Of a stretch of DNA of 64,000 nucleotides, positions 42,270-51,240 are shown piece by piece. Origin of the DNA: Streptomyces sindenensis (lineage in GTDB: Bacteria; Actinomycetota; Actinomycetes; Streptomycetales; Streptomycetaceae); contig NZ_BMSG01000001.1 of assembly GCF_014649035.1 (NCBI RefSeq), forward strand, positions 1-64,000, given 5' to 3'. The position numbers were made by a program, and so were the translations under genes. The notes beneath the pieces were generated by a model. That model was not told the origin of the DNA and searched no databases. It saw only the letters and a program-made list of their open reading frames with translations. Every line of letters starts with the position of its first letter. The stretch's first letter is position 1.

Positions 42270-43123
42270 ACGCCCCGACGGCCTCCGCCACCATGACGGC
42301 CCCCACCTCCGCGAAGCGGCCGGCCGGGACACTGCTGCGGGCCTGTCTCGCCTGCGCGCGGATGGAGTTCCGGGCCGCCCTCACCTACCGCACGGCCTAT
42401 CTGTCGTCCTTCGCCATGATGCTCCTCCAGATCTGGCTGCTGACGGTGGTCTGGAAGGCCCTCTACGACGGCCGCGCGGAGGTGGACGGGCTCAGCCTCA
42501 CCACCATGACGGCGTACGCGACGCTGACGACGCTCCAATACCAGCTCGTCAGCCCGTGGCGGTCCTCCCCCATCGACCAGCGGGTACGGGAGGGCAAGGT
42601 CGCCGTGGACCTGCTGCGGCCCGTCGGATTCCCCGCACAGATGCTCTCCGGCCAGCTCGGGTGGGCATCGGCCGCCGTCCCGGTCCTGCTGGTGGCACTG
42701 CCGTTCGCGCTGCTGATCGGCGCGGGCCGGGCGCCCGCCTCGGCGGCCGCGGGGTTCGCCTACCCGGTGGCGCTGATCGGCGCGCTGCTCGTGAACCAGC
42801 TGCTCGGGCTGCTGCTCGGCATGGTCTCCTTCTGGACCTTGGAGGTGAGCGGCGCCCTGATGGCCTACCGCTTCGTCGCGCAGTTCTTCTCCGGGGCCCT
42901 GGTCCCGTTGTGGTTCATGCCGGGACCCGTGCGGGCGGCCGCGGAATGGCTGCCCTTCCAGGCCACCGCGTACACCCCCGCGGCCGTCTACCTCGGCCGG
43001 GTCGAGGGGCTGGGCATCATAGCCGCTCTCGGGGTCCAGCTCGCCTGGATCTGCGCGCTCGGCGCGCTGGCCGCGTTCGTCTGGTCGCGCGCCCGGCGCC
43101 GCGTCATGTCGCAGGGAGGATAA
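42266..43123 (+). CDS. ABC-2-type exporter permease 1 (COG4587 type)
   Basis: 285 aa, start overlapping the ATPase stop (ATGA). A 30-residue hydrophilic N-terminus precedes six helices; conserved motifs are MEFRAALTYRTAYLSSFAMMLLQIWL and PIDQRVREGKVAVDLLRPVGF. One half of a heterodimeric membrane unit. Confidence 0.88.
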   Translation: MNAPTASATMTAPTSAKRPAGTLLRACLACARMEFRAALTYRTAYLSSFAMMLLQIWLLTVVWKALYDGRAEVDGLSLTTMTAYATLTTLQYQLVSPWRSSPIDQRVREGKVAVDLLRPVGFPAQMLSGQLGWASAAVPVLLVALPFALLIGAGRAPASAAAGFAYPVALIGALLVNQLLGLLLGMVSFWTLEVSGALMAYRFVAQFFSGALVPLWFMPGPVRAAAEWLPFQATAYTPAAVYLGRVEGLGIIAALGVQLAWICALGALAAFVWSRARRRVMSQGG

Positions 43124-43128
43124 GGGCG

Positions 43129-43929
43129 ATGCGGGGTGCGCGCGTCTATCTGCTGCTGGCCGGTGCGGCGTTCCGGGCCGAGTTCCAGTACCGGGGGAAC
43201 CTGTTCATCAACATCATCGGCGGCCTGTTCTACCAGGGCGTCGGGCTGGCGTTCATCTGGGCGGTGCTGGACCGCTTCGGGCAGGTCGGCGGCTGGGGAC
43301 TGGCGGAGATCGCCTTCCTCTACGGAATCAGGCTCACCGCCCACGGCCTGTGGCTGCTCCCCGGCCACCAGCTGATCCACGTCGACGAGGTCGTCGTCGA
43401 GGGCGACTACGACCGCTATCTCGTCCGTCCGGTGCCACCGCTTGTCCAGCTCCTCACCCGCAGGGTCCGGCTGAGCTCGCTCGGCGACCTGGCGGGCGGC
43501 GTGGTCCTCCTGTCCATCGCCTCGGCCTCCGCACCGGTCGACTGGTCACCGGGAGCCGTCTGCTTCCTCCTGCTCGCCGTGGCGGGTGGTGCGCTGGTGG
43601 AAGGCTCTCTGCAACTGGCCGCCTCCGCGCTGGTCTTCAGGATGAAGCGGGTCTCTCCCATCAAGTTCGCCATCGACATGATCTTCAGCGACTTCGGGAA
43701 CTACCCGCTGAAGATCTTCGGCCCGGTGGCCGGCTTCGGGCTGACCTTCGTCTTCCCCCTGGCCTTCGTCGCCTATCTGCCGGCGACCGTGCTGATGGAC
43801 CGGGGGGAGGAACTCGCCGTGCCGGAATGGCTCGCCTGGGGCGCTCCGGCCATCGGCGTCGTGCTCATGTACGCCGCGTACCGCTTCTGGGAGCGGCAGT
43901 CCCGCCATTACGAGAGCAGCGGGCACTGA
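43129..43929 (+). CDS. ABC-2-type exporter permease 2 (COG3694 type)
   Basis: 266 aa (GGGAGGA, 8 nt). Six helices; it starts AAFRAEFQYRGNLFINIIGGLFYQG and contains EVVVEGDYDRYLVRPVPPL, the equivalent of the motif in permease 1, and FGNYPLKIF. It completes the three-gene exporter. No substrate gene lies beside it. Confidence 0.88.
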   Translation: MRGARVYLLLAGAAFRAEFQYRGNLFINIIGGLFYQGVGLAFIWAVLDRFGQVGGWGLAEIAFLYGIRLTAHGLWLLPGHQLIHVDEVVVEGDYDRYLVRPVPPLVQLLTRRVRLSSLGDLAGGVVLLSIASASAPVDWSPGAVCFLLLAVAGGALVEGSLQLAASALVFRMKRVSPIKFAIDMIFSDFGNYPLKIFGPVAGFGLTFVFPLAFVAYLPATVLMDRGEELAVPEWLAWGAPAIGVVLMYAAYRFWERQSRHYESSGH

Positions 43930-44016
43930 GCCGGACCGGCCCCGCAAACCTCTGGGGAGAACGCGCCCGGAGACCGGGTTCCGGCCGATGCGGAAGGCCG
44001 GGCCCGCCCTCACGTC

Positions 44017-44286
44017 CTACTGCGAGGTGCTGGACCGGATCGGCCCCGGCCTCAGGTACGACCCGAGCGAGCCGACCGAGGCCCTCGCCCCGCTCGTCGG
44101 GGAGGAGCGCCGCGTGGCCGCGACCGGCCGCGCGGCCCTTTCCGTTTCCGTGGGCTCCGCCTCCCCCCGTGCGGCGTCGCGCAGCTGGCGGTCGATGCGG
44201 CGCTCACGGGCGATGCCGAGGCCCGCGGGGAGGAGGACGAGGGCGAACAGGGCGGTCACGACGAGGTAGTCCAGGAAGAGGTTCAT
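44017..44286 (-). CDS. Small membrane-anchored protein, unknown
   Basis: 89 aa from ATG 44286. One N-terminal helix (MNLFLDYLVVTALFALVLLPAGLG), then a basic segment (ARERRIDRQLRDA) and an Arg/Ser-rich tail. It is divergent from the AraC-type regulator. The frame above 44286 has no ribosome binding site. No function suggested. Confidence 0.55.
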   Translation of the reverse strand: MNLFLDYLVVTALFALVLLPAGLGIARERRIDRQLRDAARGEAEPTETERAARPVAATRRSSPTSGARASVGSLGSYLRPGPIRSSTSQ

Positions 44287-44321
44287 GCCTCTACCTTCGT
44301 CCGCCCGGGGGATTCTGGTCA

Positions 44322-44360
44322 GTGGCAGCACTGCCACACAGCATCAAATTACTGCCACAC
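44322..44360. promoter_or_regulatory. Operator of the GlxA-type regulator
   Basis: Two copies of ACTGCCACAC (44330-44339 and 44351-44360) are spaced exactly 21 bp, two helical turns. The first is part of the dyad GTGGCAG-CA-CTGCCAC (44322-44337). They end 7 bp before the start codon, a position suited to autorepression. Confidence 0.75.
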
Positions 44361-44367
44361 TGACTCC

Positions 44368-45348
44368 ATGCTGAAAAATGTCGCCGTTCTGCTGCTGGAC
44401 GATGTCCACCCCTTCGAACTCGGCGTGTTGTGCGAGGTGTTCGGCCTCGACCGCAGCGAAGAGGGCCTTCCGGTGCACGATTTCGCGGTGGTCTCCGCCG
44501 AGGGGCCCCACCTGCGCACCCACGCGGGCTTCACCATCAGTACGCCCCATGGCCTGGACCGGCTGGAGGAGGCCGACCTCATCGCTGTCCCCGCGAGCGG
44601 CGACGCCATGGCCAGGACGTATCCGGAGGCGGCCTTGTCGGCGCTCCGCCGGGCCGTGGGGCGCGGTGCGCGGGTGCTGAGCGTCTGCTCGGGAGCGTAC
44701 GTCCTGGGCGCGGCCGGGCTGCTGGACGGCCGCCGCTGCACGACGCACTGGCGGCACGCGGCGGATCTGGCCCGCCGCTACCCGACGGCGATCGTGGAGC
44801 CGGACGTGCTGTACGTCGACGAGGGCCCGGTCATCACCTCCGCCGGGACCGCCGCCGGGATCGACGCCTGCCTGCATCTGGTCCGCCAGGAGTACGGGCA
44901 GGACGCGGCCAACACCATCGCCCGGCGGATGGTGGTCCCGCCGCACCGGGACGGCGGGCAGGCGCAGTACATCAGCCGCCCGCTGCCCCGGAACGCCTGC
45001 GACACGGTCGGCGGGACCCTGGTGTGGATGGAGCAGCACCTCGACCAGGAGATGACGGTGGAGCAGTTGGCCGCGCAGGCGCACATGTCGCCGCGCACCT
45101 TCGCCCGGCGGTTCCAGCAGGAGACCGGGACCACCCCGTACCGCTGGCTGCTGCGGCAACGGGTACTGCTGGCCCAGCATCTGCTGGAGACCTCCGACCG
45201 CACGATCGACACGATCGCGGGGCAGACGGGCTTCGGTACGGCGGCGACACTGCGACACCAGTTCGTGCGGTCACTGGGCACCACGCCGAACGCCTACCGC
45301 CGTACGTTCCGGGGCCCGGCGGCCACGGCCGTGCCCGACGTCGCCTGA
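44368..45348 (+). CDS. GlxA-family regulator (DJ-1/PfpI domain plus AraC HTH)
   Basis: 326 aa. The N-terminal class I glutamine-amidotransferase-like domain (1-190) has VCSGAYVLGAAGLLDG with the nucleophile-elbow Cys, and THWRHA. The C-terminal AraC domain (about 215-315) has two HTHs: MTVEQLAAQAHMSPRTFARRF and DTIAGQTGFGTAATLRHQF. From memory, S. coelicolor nrdS, third gene of nrdABS, encodes an AraC-like regulator; this gene may be its displaced counterpart, separated from nrdB by the exporter operon. That link is inferred. Confidence 0.88.
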   Translation: MLKNVAVLLLDDVHPFELGVLCEVFGLDRSEEGLPVHDFAVVSAEGPHLRTHAGFTISTPHGLDRLEEADLIAVPASGDAMARTYPEAALSALRRAVGRGARVLSVCSGAYVLGAAGLLDGRRCTTHWRHAADLARRYPTAIVEPDVLYVDEGPVITSAGTAAGIDACLHLVRQEYGQDAANTIARRMVVPPHRDGGQAQYISRPLPRNACDTVGGTLVWMEQHLDQEMTVEQLAAQAHMSPRTFARRFQQETGTTPYRWLLRQRVLLAQHLLETSDRTIDTIAGQTGFGTAATLRHQFVRSLGTTPNAYRRTFRGPAATAVPDVA

Positions 45349-45364
45349 GCGCGGCGCGGAAGGG

Positions 45365-46102
45365 TCAGACGCCGCAACTGGGCGCGGACCAGTGGCGGTT
45401 GGGGCCCTGGTTGACGTGCACGTGGTCGTTGTGGCCGACGTAGCCCGGGCCGAGGATCCCGCGGAAGCCGTGGTAGCGGGCCTGCTTGGCCAGCGTGCAC
45501 AGGGAGTGGGGCGAGGCGCCGAGGTCGACCGCGTCGCCGTACAGGTGACGGCTGTTGCTCGCTCCGCCGACGGCCGAGTTGCAGGGGTAGGAGCGGAATC
45601 CGCTGGTGACCCGGATCGACTTGTCACCCAGCGCGTGGCGCAGCGCCTCCAGCTTCCACATGCTGCTCAGCGCGTTGGCCCTGGCCGTGCCCGCCGCGAC
45701 CGCGCCGCCGGCCCAGGTGCTGTTGCACTTGTTGAGCTCGGGGTACGTGAAGTGGATCGGCGTGCAGTCGGCGTCCTGGAGCGCGTAGAGCTTGGCCTGG
45801 GTCGCGGGTCCGGCGATCCCGTCGGCGGCCAGGCCGTAGGCCGCCTGGAACCGCTTGACGGCGGCGGTGGTGGCGGGGCCGTACGAGCCGTCGATGGCGA
45901 GCACCGCGTTGTAGCCCGGATATCCGGCCACCCGGATCTGGAGCTGGGTGACGTCGCTGCCGGTGGCACCGGGCCTCAGGGTGCGGGTCCAGGTGTAGCA
46001 GCCGTCGGCCTGCGCGGTGCCGGCGGTCAGCGCCACACCACCCAAGGCGAATGCAATGGTCATGACAAATCCGAGCAGAACGCGTGCGGTGCGTTTCAGC
46101 AC
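45365..46102 (-). CDS. Secreted zinc D-Ala-D-Ala carboxypeptidase (M15) with peptidoglycan-binding domain
   Basis: 245 aa from GTG 46102 (GGGAGG, 5 nt). A Sec signal peptide ends at about TAQA-D (33). The PG_binding_1 domain (about 40-110) has LRPGATGSDVTQLQIRVAGYPG and VKRFQAAYGLAADGIAGPATQ. The M15 domain has SRHLYGDAVDLG (zinc His and Asp) and HNDHVHV (zinc His). The arrangement equals the Streptomyces albus G carboxypeptidase. It cleaves terminal D-Ala in peptidoglycan outside the cell. Confidence 0.93.
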   Translation of the reverse strand: MLKRTARVLLGFVMTIAFALGGVALTAGTAQADGCYTWTRTLRPGATGSDVTQLQIRVAGYPGYNAVLAIDGSYGPATTAAVKRFQAAYGLAADGIAGPATQAKLYALQDADCTPIHFTYPELNKCNSTWAGGAVAAGTARANALSSMWKLEALRHALGDKSIRVTSGFRSYPCNSAVGGASNSRHLYGDAVDLGASPHSLCTLAKQARYHGFRGILGPGYVGHNDHVHVNQGPNRHWSAPSCGV

Positions 46103-46216
46103 GGGGGCCTCCCTCTGAACGTCACGGTCAATTGAGAGCGAGCCTGGCCCAGTCAGCTACGCGCGTCAACTACCCGTGGGTAAACTGCAGTTAGCTGCCA
46201 GGGGGTTCCACGGAAC

Positions 46217-46262
46217 GTGGCGGGGGCCCGGTGCCGGCGAACCGGCACCGGGCCCCCGCCAC
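46217..46262. terminator. Very strong 21-bp hairpin after def
   Basis: The arms 46217-46237 and 46242-46262 are perfectly complementary with a CGAA tetraloop, starting 8 nt past the def stop. Confidence 0.9.
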
Positions 46263-46269
46263 GGCGTAC

Positions 46270-46908
46270 TCAGCTGTTCGGGACGGTCTCGTAGCGCGGC
46301 GTGCCTTCTTCCATCTGCCGCAGTGCGTCCTTGCGCTCCCGCTTGGAGAGCCGGTCGATGTACAGGTATCCGTACAGGTGGTCCGTCTCGTGCTGGAGGC
46401 AGCGCGCGAAGTAGCCGGTGCCCTTGACCCGGATCGGGTTGCCCTGGGCGTCCTGGCCGCGCACCACCGCGTAGTCGGGGCGGGCGAGGGAGGCATACGC
46501 GGTCGGGACCGAGAGGCAGCCCTCGTTGGAGTCGTCGAGCACCCGCATCTCGGGGGCCAGCTCCTCCAGGACCGGGTTGCAGACGACGCCGGTGTGGCGC
46601 TTGCCGTCGTCGTCCGGGCAGTCGTAGACGAAGACCTTCAGGTCCACGCCGATCTGGTTGGCCGCGAGACCGACGCCCTCGGCCGTCTTCTGGCTGGCGA
46701 ACATGTCGTCGATCAGCTGGGCCAGCTCGTCGTCGAACGCGGTGACGTCCTTGCACTCCTTGTGCAGCACCGGGTTGCCCACGACCGTGATCGGACGCGA
46801 GGTGCCGCGCGCACGGTAGGCCGCCTCACGCTCCTCGCAGTCCTCGGTGTCGACGACGAACCCCTCGTCGTCCACGTCGATCCGCCCGTCCGTCTCCTGC
46901 TGCGACAT
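46270..46908 (-). CDS. def: Peptide deformylase
   Basis: 212 aa. All three deformylase motifs are intact: [17 protein letters not shown] (metal Cys) and QHETDHLYG (two metal His and catalytic Glu). A 35-residue acidic N-terminal extension precedes the domain. It removes the formyl group from nascent proteins. The M15 gene follows downstream beyond a strong terminator. Confidence 0.96.
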   Translation of the reverse strand: MSQQETDGRIDVDDEGFVVDTEDCEEREAAYRARGTSRPITVVGNPVLHKECKDVTAFDDELAQLIDDMFASQKTAEGVGLAANQIGVDLKVFVYDCPDDDGKRHTGVVCNPVLEELAPEMRVLDDSNEGCLSVPTAYASLARPDYAVVRGQDAQGNPIRVKGTGYFARCLQHETDHLYGYLYIDRLSKRERKDALRQMEEGTPRYETVPNS

Positions 46909-46982
46909 GTCCGCCGTACGCCTTCCTGCAAAACCTGGGGAACCGCACCGCGACCGGTGCGCCTACAGCCTACGGGCAGCGG

Positions 46983-47978
46983 TCAGCAGACTTCTTCGAG
47001 ATCCCGCCACTCGCGGCTGTCCGGGCTGTCGGCGACCCAGCCGTCCAGCAGCCCGCGCACCAGTCCGGCGGGGGCTGCGAGACCGCACTCGCGCTCCGGC
47101 ACCCAGAGGTCGCCGGCCCCGGCGGTGCGGTGGCCCAGCGGCCCCGGGTGGCCCGGTTCGCTGTGATCGTGCGGGTCCAGGTGCTCCCCGTCGCCCTCGT
47201 CGCTCTCCATCCGGCTCTCCGAACACGCCCGGCACAGCAGGCGCACGGACGAGGACCAGTCCTCGGCGGCGAACCCGGCGTCGGAGGCCAGCTTCTCCAG
47301 CGCGTCCCGGTCCTCCTCGGTGGCCGCCTCGAGGAGCACCACCCAGGTCGGCACCGGGGAGGGCGCCCACAGCTCGATCTCGTCGAACACCGGATACGCG
47401 GGCCCGGCCGCGGTGACCCGCTCGCCGTTGGGCACCCCGTCGTGCAGGACGACCTCGCCCCAGCGCCGCCCCGAGGACGGCAGCGGGATCGAGAGCACCT
47501 CGATCCGGGCCGGGTCGAGCCGGCGGCCCCAGACCACCTCGGCCTCGCCCTCCGGCGAGAGCCGCACGGCCGCGCTGCCCAGCTCCATGCCGGTCGGCTC
47601 GGTGGTGGCCGCGCTGTGCTGGCCGCCGCCGGGAACCTTCAGTCCGTACGCCTGCCAGGCCCGCCGCGCCAGCGGCCAGTCCTGCAGCGCGGTGGCCGCG
47701 ATCCCCACGTTCCACCAGTCCGGGGCGCCCGACTCGCGGTCCAGCAGCGCGACGGCCCGCAGGCCCGCCGCGCGCGCCTGCTCCCAGTCGTGCCGGAACT
47801 TGTGCAGCAGCGCCAGATTGAACCAGGACTCCGAGAGCCAGGGCTCCAGATCCGCCGCACGCGTCAGCAGCGCCCCCGCGTCCTCGTACCGGCCGTCGCC
47901 GATCAGCGTGAACGCGCGGTCCGTGGCCTGCCGCCAAGAGGCGGACGGGCGATGCCGTACCTTCCCGAAGATCCTCAC
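46983..47978 (-). CDS. TPR-containing protein, unknown
   Basis: 331 aa from GTG 47978 (GGCGGGAATC upstream). The N-terminal 130 residues hold TPR-like helices (ATDRAFTLIGDGRYEDAGALLTRAADLEP, WFNLALLHKFRHDWEQARAAGLRAV). The rest is an unknown alpha/beta region (LWAPSPVPTWVVLLEAATEEDRDALEKLASDAGF), then an acidic His/Asp-rich patch near a CRAC motif that may bind metal. Cytoplasmic. Probably a core actinobacterial gene; no function known to me. Confidence 0.82.
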   Translation of the reverse strand: MRIFGKVRHRPSASWRQATDRAFTLIGDGRYEDAGALLTRAADLEPWLSESWFNLALLHKFRHDWEQARAAGLRAVALLDRESGAPDWWNVGIAATALQDWPLARRAWQAYGLKVPGGGQHSAATTEPTGMELGSAAVRLSPEGEAEVVWGRRLDPARIEVLSIPLPSSGRRWGEVVLHDGVPNGERVTAAGPAYPVFDEIELWAPSPVPTWVVLLEAATEEDRDALEKLASDAGFAAEDWSSSVRLLCRACSESRMESDEGDGEHLDPHDHSEPGHPGPLGHRTAGAGDLWVPERECGLAAPAGLVRGLLDGWVADSPDSREWRDLEEVC

Positions 47979-48070
47979 GATTCCCGCCTGTCCCGACTGG
48001 GCACCCTCGTCATCCACTCTGCTTTCGCATCCAACCATGCCCGGCCGGACGCCCGCTCATTACCCATGGG

Positions 48071-49360
48071 TTACCCAGCTCCGGCCCGGGCCAGACCGCC
48101 CCGCGCGAGGACGCGTCCCAGCGCCTCGACCACCTGTGGCTGGTGGTCGTGCCCGGTGCCGAGCCTGAGGTGCTCCAGCGCGCCGAGCGGCCCGCCGACG
48201 CCTTCCCCGCACAGGTCGTCGTATGCGTTGACCGTCCTGACGATCCTGGCGGCGAGCGGTTGCTCCCGGTAGGGATCGGCCTGCCGCTCCACCACCGCCG
48301 CGACCTCCGGACCGGCCCCGGTACGGCGGACCACCGCCCCGCCGAGGAGGGCGATCCGGCGCTGCTCGGCGGCGGGCAGCAGGGCGGTCGCACCCCCGGC
48401 GACCGGGTCGACGAGGGAGAGCTGGCCGGTGTCGTGCATCAGGGCGGCGTGCTCCAGCACGGTCAGCCGGGGCCCGGTCAGCCCCAGCTCCCGGCCCACG
48501 GCGGTGGCGAGCGCGGCGACCCGGCGGGCGTGGCCGGGCGGGGTGTACCCGGCGATCTCGGTGGCGCGGGCGAGCGAGGCCATCGTCTGCCGGCAGGTCG
48601 TGCGGACGGCTGCGTACCGGCGGGCGGAGACCTGGGTGAGCAGCAGCGGGCCGCACAGCACGGCGGGCGCCCACGGCCCGGCGACCGCGACACCCAGCGC
48701 CGTCACGACCCCGGTCACCCCGATCGCGGTGCCGGTCCCGGCGAGCGCGCGCACCTCGTCGGCCAGGAGCGATCCGTACGGGGGCAGGGCGCCGGGCCCC
48801 TCCTCGGCACGGGCCGCCGAACGCGCCAGGAGGGCGGCGAGCACGGCGTCGCACAGGGCGGTCAGCGCCAGGACCGCGAGCGGGAACAGCGGGAAGTACG
48901 GCCCGTCGCCGAACCAGCGCTCGGCCTGCCCGGAGTCGTACAGAGGCTGGAAGCAGACCGCCGTGAAGCCCACGGTCAGGGTCCGGCGGGCGGCCCGGTC
49001 GGCGTCCGTGCGACGGCCCCGCGCTCTGCGCGGCGCGGCGGCGAGCGCCTGCGCGACGACCACCACGGCGATCACCTGGAGCGCCCCGTGCGTGGTCGGC
49101 CGCCCGGCGCTCTCCCCGAGCAGGGCGTACGCGAGGGCCCCGGCCGCGGCGAGCGGCGCGGGCTCCCGCTCCCCGGCGGCGGAGTCCCGGCGGATCAGCT
49201 CCCCGGCGGCGACGAGGAGCCCGAAGACCAGGGCGAGGCCCGGCTCGGCGAGTCCGTGCACCAGGGTGTGGGCGAGCGCGACGAGGGCGAGGAGCAGGGC
49301 GGCCCCGCGCACCGCGAGGACGGCCGGGGCGAGTGGGCCGCTGCCGTACGGGGCCCTCAC
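48071..49360 (-). CDS. Membrane HD-domain protein, degenerate HD-GYP partner
   Basis: 429 aa from GTG 49360 (GTGA overlap with the next gene). Up to eight helices cover residues 10-245. The HD domain (from about 260) keeps HARRVAALATAVGRELGL and MHDTGQLSLV but lacks the HHE...DGSGYP block, which is replaced by VVERQADPYREQPL. Activity on c-di-GMP is therefore doubtful. It is co-translated with an intact HD-GYP protein of the same architecture. Confidence 0.82.
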   Translation of the reverse strand: MRAPYGSGPLAPAVLAVRGAALLLALVALAHTLVHGLAEPGLALVFGLLVAAGELIRRDSAAGEREPAPLAAAGALAYALLGESAGRPTTHGALQVIAVVVVAQALAAAPRRARGRRTDADRAARRTLTVGFTAVCFQPLYDSGQAERWFGDGPYFPLFPLAVLALTALCDAVLAALLARSAARAEEGPGALPPYGSLLADEVRALAGTGTAIGVTGVVTALGVAVAGPWAPAVLCGPLLLTQVSARRYAAVRTTCRQTMASLARATEIAGYTPPGHARRVAALATAVGRELGLTGPRLTVLEHAALMHDTGQLSLVDPVAGGATALLPAAEQRRIALLGGAVVRRTGAGPEVAAVVERQADPYREQPLAARIVRTVNAYDDLCGEGVGGPLGALEHLRLGTGHDHQPQVVEALGRVLARGGLARAGAG

Positions 49361-50829
49361 CGGCGACGGTCCCGGGACGGCCCGGACAGCGGAGCGGCGC
49401 TCCGGGCGGGCGGGGCGGGAGGCGTGTCCCGGCGGGCGGCGGGCACCACGCCTCGGGGCTCACGGGCCCCGTGGGGCCCCTGCGGCTCAGGCGTCTTAAG
49501 CGATACGAACGGCTCGCGCGGTTCGTCGGCCGTGACGGCGGTGTCGGCCTCGCTCCAGCCGTGCCGGCGCAGGGCGCGGTCCAGCGCCCCCACCATCCGG
49601 GGGTCGAATTGGCTGCCCGCGCACCGCTTCAGCTCGGCGAGCGCGGCGTGGACCGGGCGGGCACGGCGGTAGGAGCGGGTGGAGGTCATCGCGTCGAAGG
49701 CGTCGGCGACGGCCACGACCCGGGCGAACTCGGGGATGCGCGAGCCGCTCAGCCCGTACGGATAGCCGCTGCCGTCGAGCCGTTCGTGGTGGTGCAGGAT
49801 CGCGTCGCGGGCCTCGTCCAGGAAGCCGATGCCCCGGACGATCTCGTGCCCGTACTCCGGGTGCAGCTCCATGATCCGCCGTTCCTCGGGGGTGAGCGGC
49901 CCGTCCTTGCGCAGCACCCGGGTGGGGACGCCGAGCTTGCCGATGTCGTGCAGGATCCCGGCGAACCGGAGCCCCTCCACCCGGTGGTCGTCCATGCCGA
50001 GTTCACGGGCGATCAGAACGGAGGCGCGGCCGACGCGTTCGCTGTGGCCCCGGGTGTAGGTGTCCTTGATGTCGACGGCGTGCACCAGGGCGCGGATGGT
50101 GGCGCGGTGGGCGGCCTGTTCGCGGTGGTACTGCGCGAAGACCCAGCAGGAGAGGTACATCGGGAGCAGCACGAGGAGCGCGGAGAGCGGGCCGTACGGG
50201 CTCCGCCACAGGACGGCCGTCATCAGCCCGGCGAGCGCGTGCACCACATGCGGACCGAGCGCGAGCGGCAGGATGCTGTACACGCTGCGGTGCACGGGCC
50301 TGCGTTCCGCCGCGGCGAGGACGATGCCGTCGAGCGCGGTCAGCACCAGGCTGAAGGCGACCGCTGCGGCGCAGGCGGGCGGCAGGGCGAGAGGGAAGTC
50401 CGGGGCCGCTCCCGCACCGCCGAGGGTCGCGGGCCCGTCGAGCGCCGCATACGTCCAGGAGGCGGCGGCGCAGGTGAGGGCGAGCTGCGCGGCCCGCCAG
50501 ATCCGACGGGCCGCGTACGGCGGTTGCTCCACCCGTCCGGCCAGAGAACCGCTCGCCGCCACCAGCGCGGCGGCCGAAGGCGGCAGCAGGAAGGCGGCGG
50601 CGAGGAGGATCGGGAGGAACGCTCCGGCGGCGACCGGTCCGGGGCCTCCGGGCGGCGACCGCCGGCCGGCCGCCTCGCAGCCGAGCCCGAGGGCGGTCAG
50701 CAGGGTCGCAGTGCCCCACGGGACCGGGGCGTCGGCGGCGTACGCCGGAAGCGTGCACCAGCCCGCACCGAGGACGGCGGCCAGGACGCAGACCCGCGCC
50801 GCCGCCGGTGTGCCGCTCACGGCCCGCAC
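49357..50829 (-). CDS. Membrane HD-GYP domain c-di-GMP phosphodiesterase-type protein
   Basis: 490 aa from GTG 50829. Seven or more helices make an N-terminal sensor-like region (1-230). The HD-GYP domain (about 240-420) is complete: YTRGHSERVGRASVLIARELGM, GILHDIGKLGVP, HPEYGHEIV, HHHERLDGSGYPYGL and VVAVADAFDAMTSTRSY. Such domains hydrolyse c-di-GMP to GMP, the nucleotide that controls BldD and the switch to sporulation in Streptomyces. The tail is Pro/Arg-rich. It is downstream of sigR-rsrA. Confidence 0.92.
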   Translation of the reverse strand: MRAVSGTPAAARVCVLAAVLGAGWCTLPAYAADAPVPWGTATLLTALGLGCEAAGRRSPPGGPGPVAAGAFLPILLAAAFLLPPSAAALVAASGSLAGRVEQPPYAARRIWRAAQLALTCAAASWTYAALDGPATLGGAGAAPDFPLALPPACAAAVAFSLVLTALDGIVLAAAERRPVHRSVYSILPLALGPHVVHALAGLMTAVLWRSPYGPLSALLVLLPMYLSCWVFAQYHREQAAHRATIRALVHAVDIKDTYTRGHSERVGRASVLIARELGMDDHRVEGLRFAGILHDIGKLGVPTRVLRKDGPLTPEERRIMELHPEYGHEIVRGIGFLDEARDAILHHHERLDGSGYPYGLSGSRIPEFARVVAVADAFDAMTSTRSYRRARPVHAALAELKRCAGSQFDPRMVGALDRALRRHGWSEADTAVTADEPREPFVSLKTPEPQGPHGAREPRGVVPAARRDTPPAPPARSAAPLSGPSRDRRR

Positions 50830-50919
50830 TCGCCCCCCAGCATGGTCGATGGACGCGCCACGCTAGCGAGTTGCGCGGCTCACCGAGCCGCTACGGGTCC
50901 GATTAGCACATTCGGGTGA

Positions 50920-51240
50920 CTATTCGGCGGCGGTCGCCGACCGGTCCGTGCCCTGCACGGTCACGTCCTGATCGGGCACGGCCTCGCCGGCCCGGATCAG
51001 ATCGATCCGGCCCATCACCTTGGAGCGCAGGTCGGTCGGGACGTCGTCCTGTCCGCAGCAGCGCTTGACCAGCTTCTTCACGGCCTGTTCCAGACCGTAC
51101 TTCTCCAGGCACGGGGAGCACTCCTCGAAGTGCACCTCGAACTTGGTGCAGTCGCCCTCGGGCATCTCCCGGTCGAGAAACTCGTAGAGGTGGTCGAGGA
51201 CCTCCGAGCAATCCGTCTCGTGCGGCTCTCCGCAGCTCAT
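50920..51240 (-). CDS. rsrA: Redox-sensing zinc anti-sigma factor RsrA
   Basis: 106 aa. The ZAS motif H37-x3-C41-x2-C44 is present with C3, C11, C31, C61 and C62; all seven cysteines fall at the S. coelicolor RsrA positions. In the reduced form it holds SigR; disulfide stress forms an intramolecular disulfide, expels zinc and frees SigR. The start overlaps the sigR stop (ATGA). Confidence 0.97.
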   Translation of the reverse strand: MSCGEPHETDCSEVLDHLYEFLDREMPEGDCTKFEVHFEECSPCLEKYGLEQAVKKLVKRCCGQDDVPTDLRSKVMGRIDLIRAGEAVPDQDVTVQGTDRSATAAE

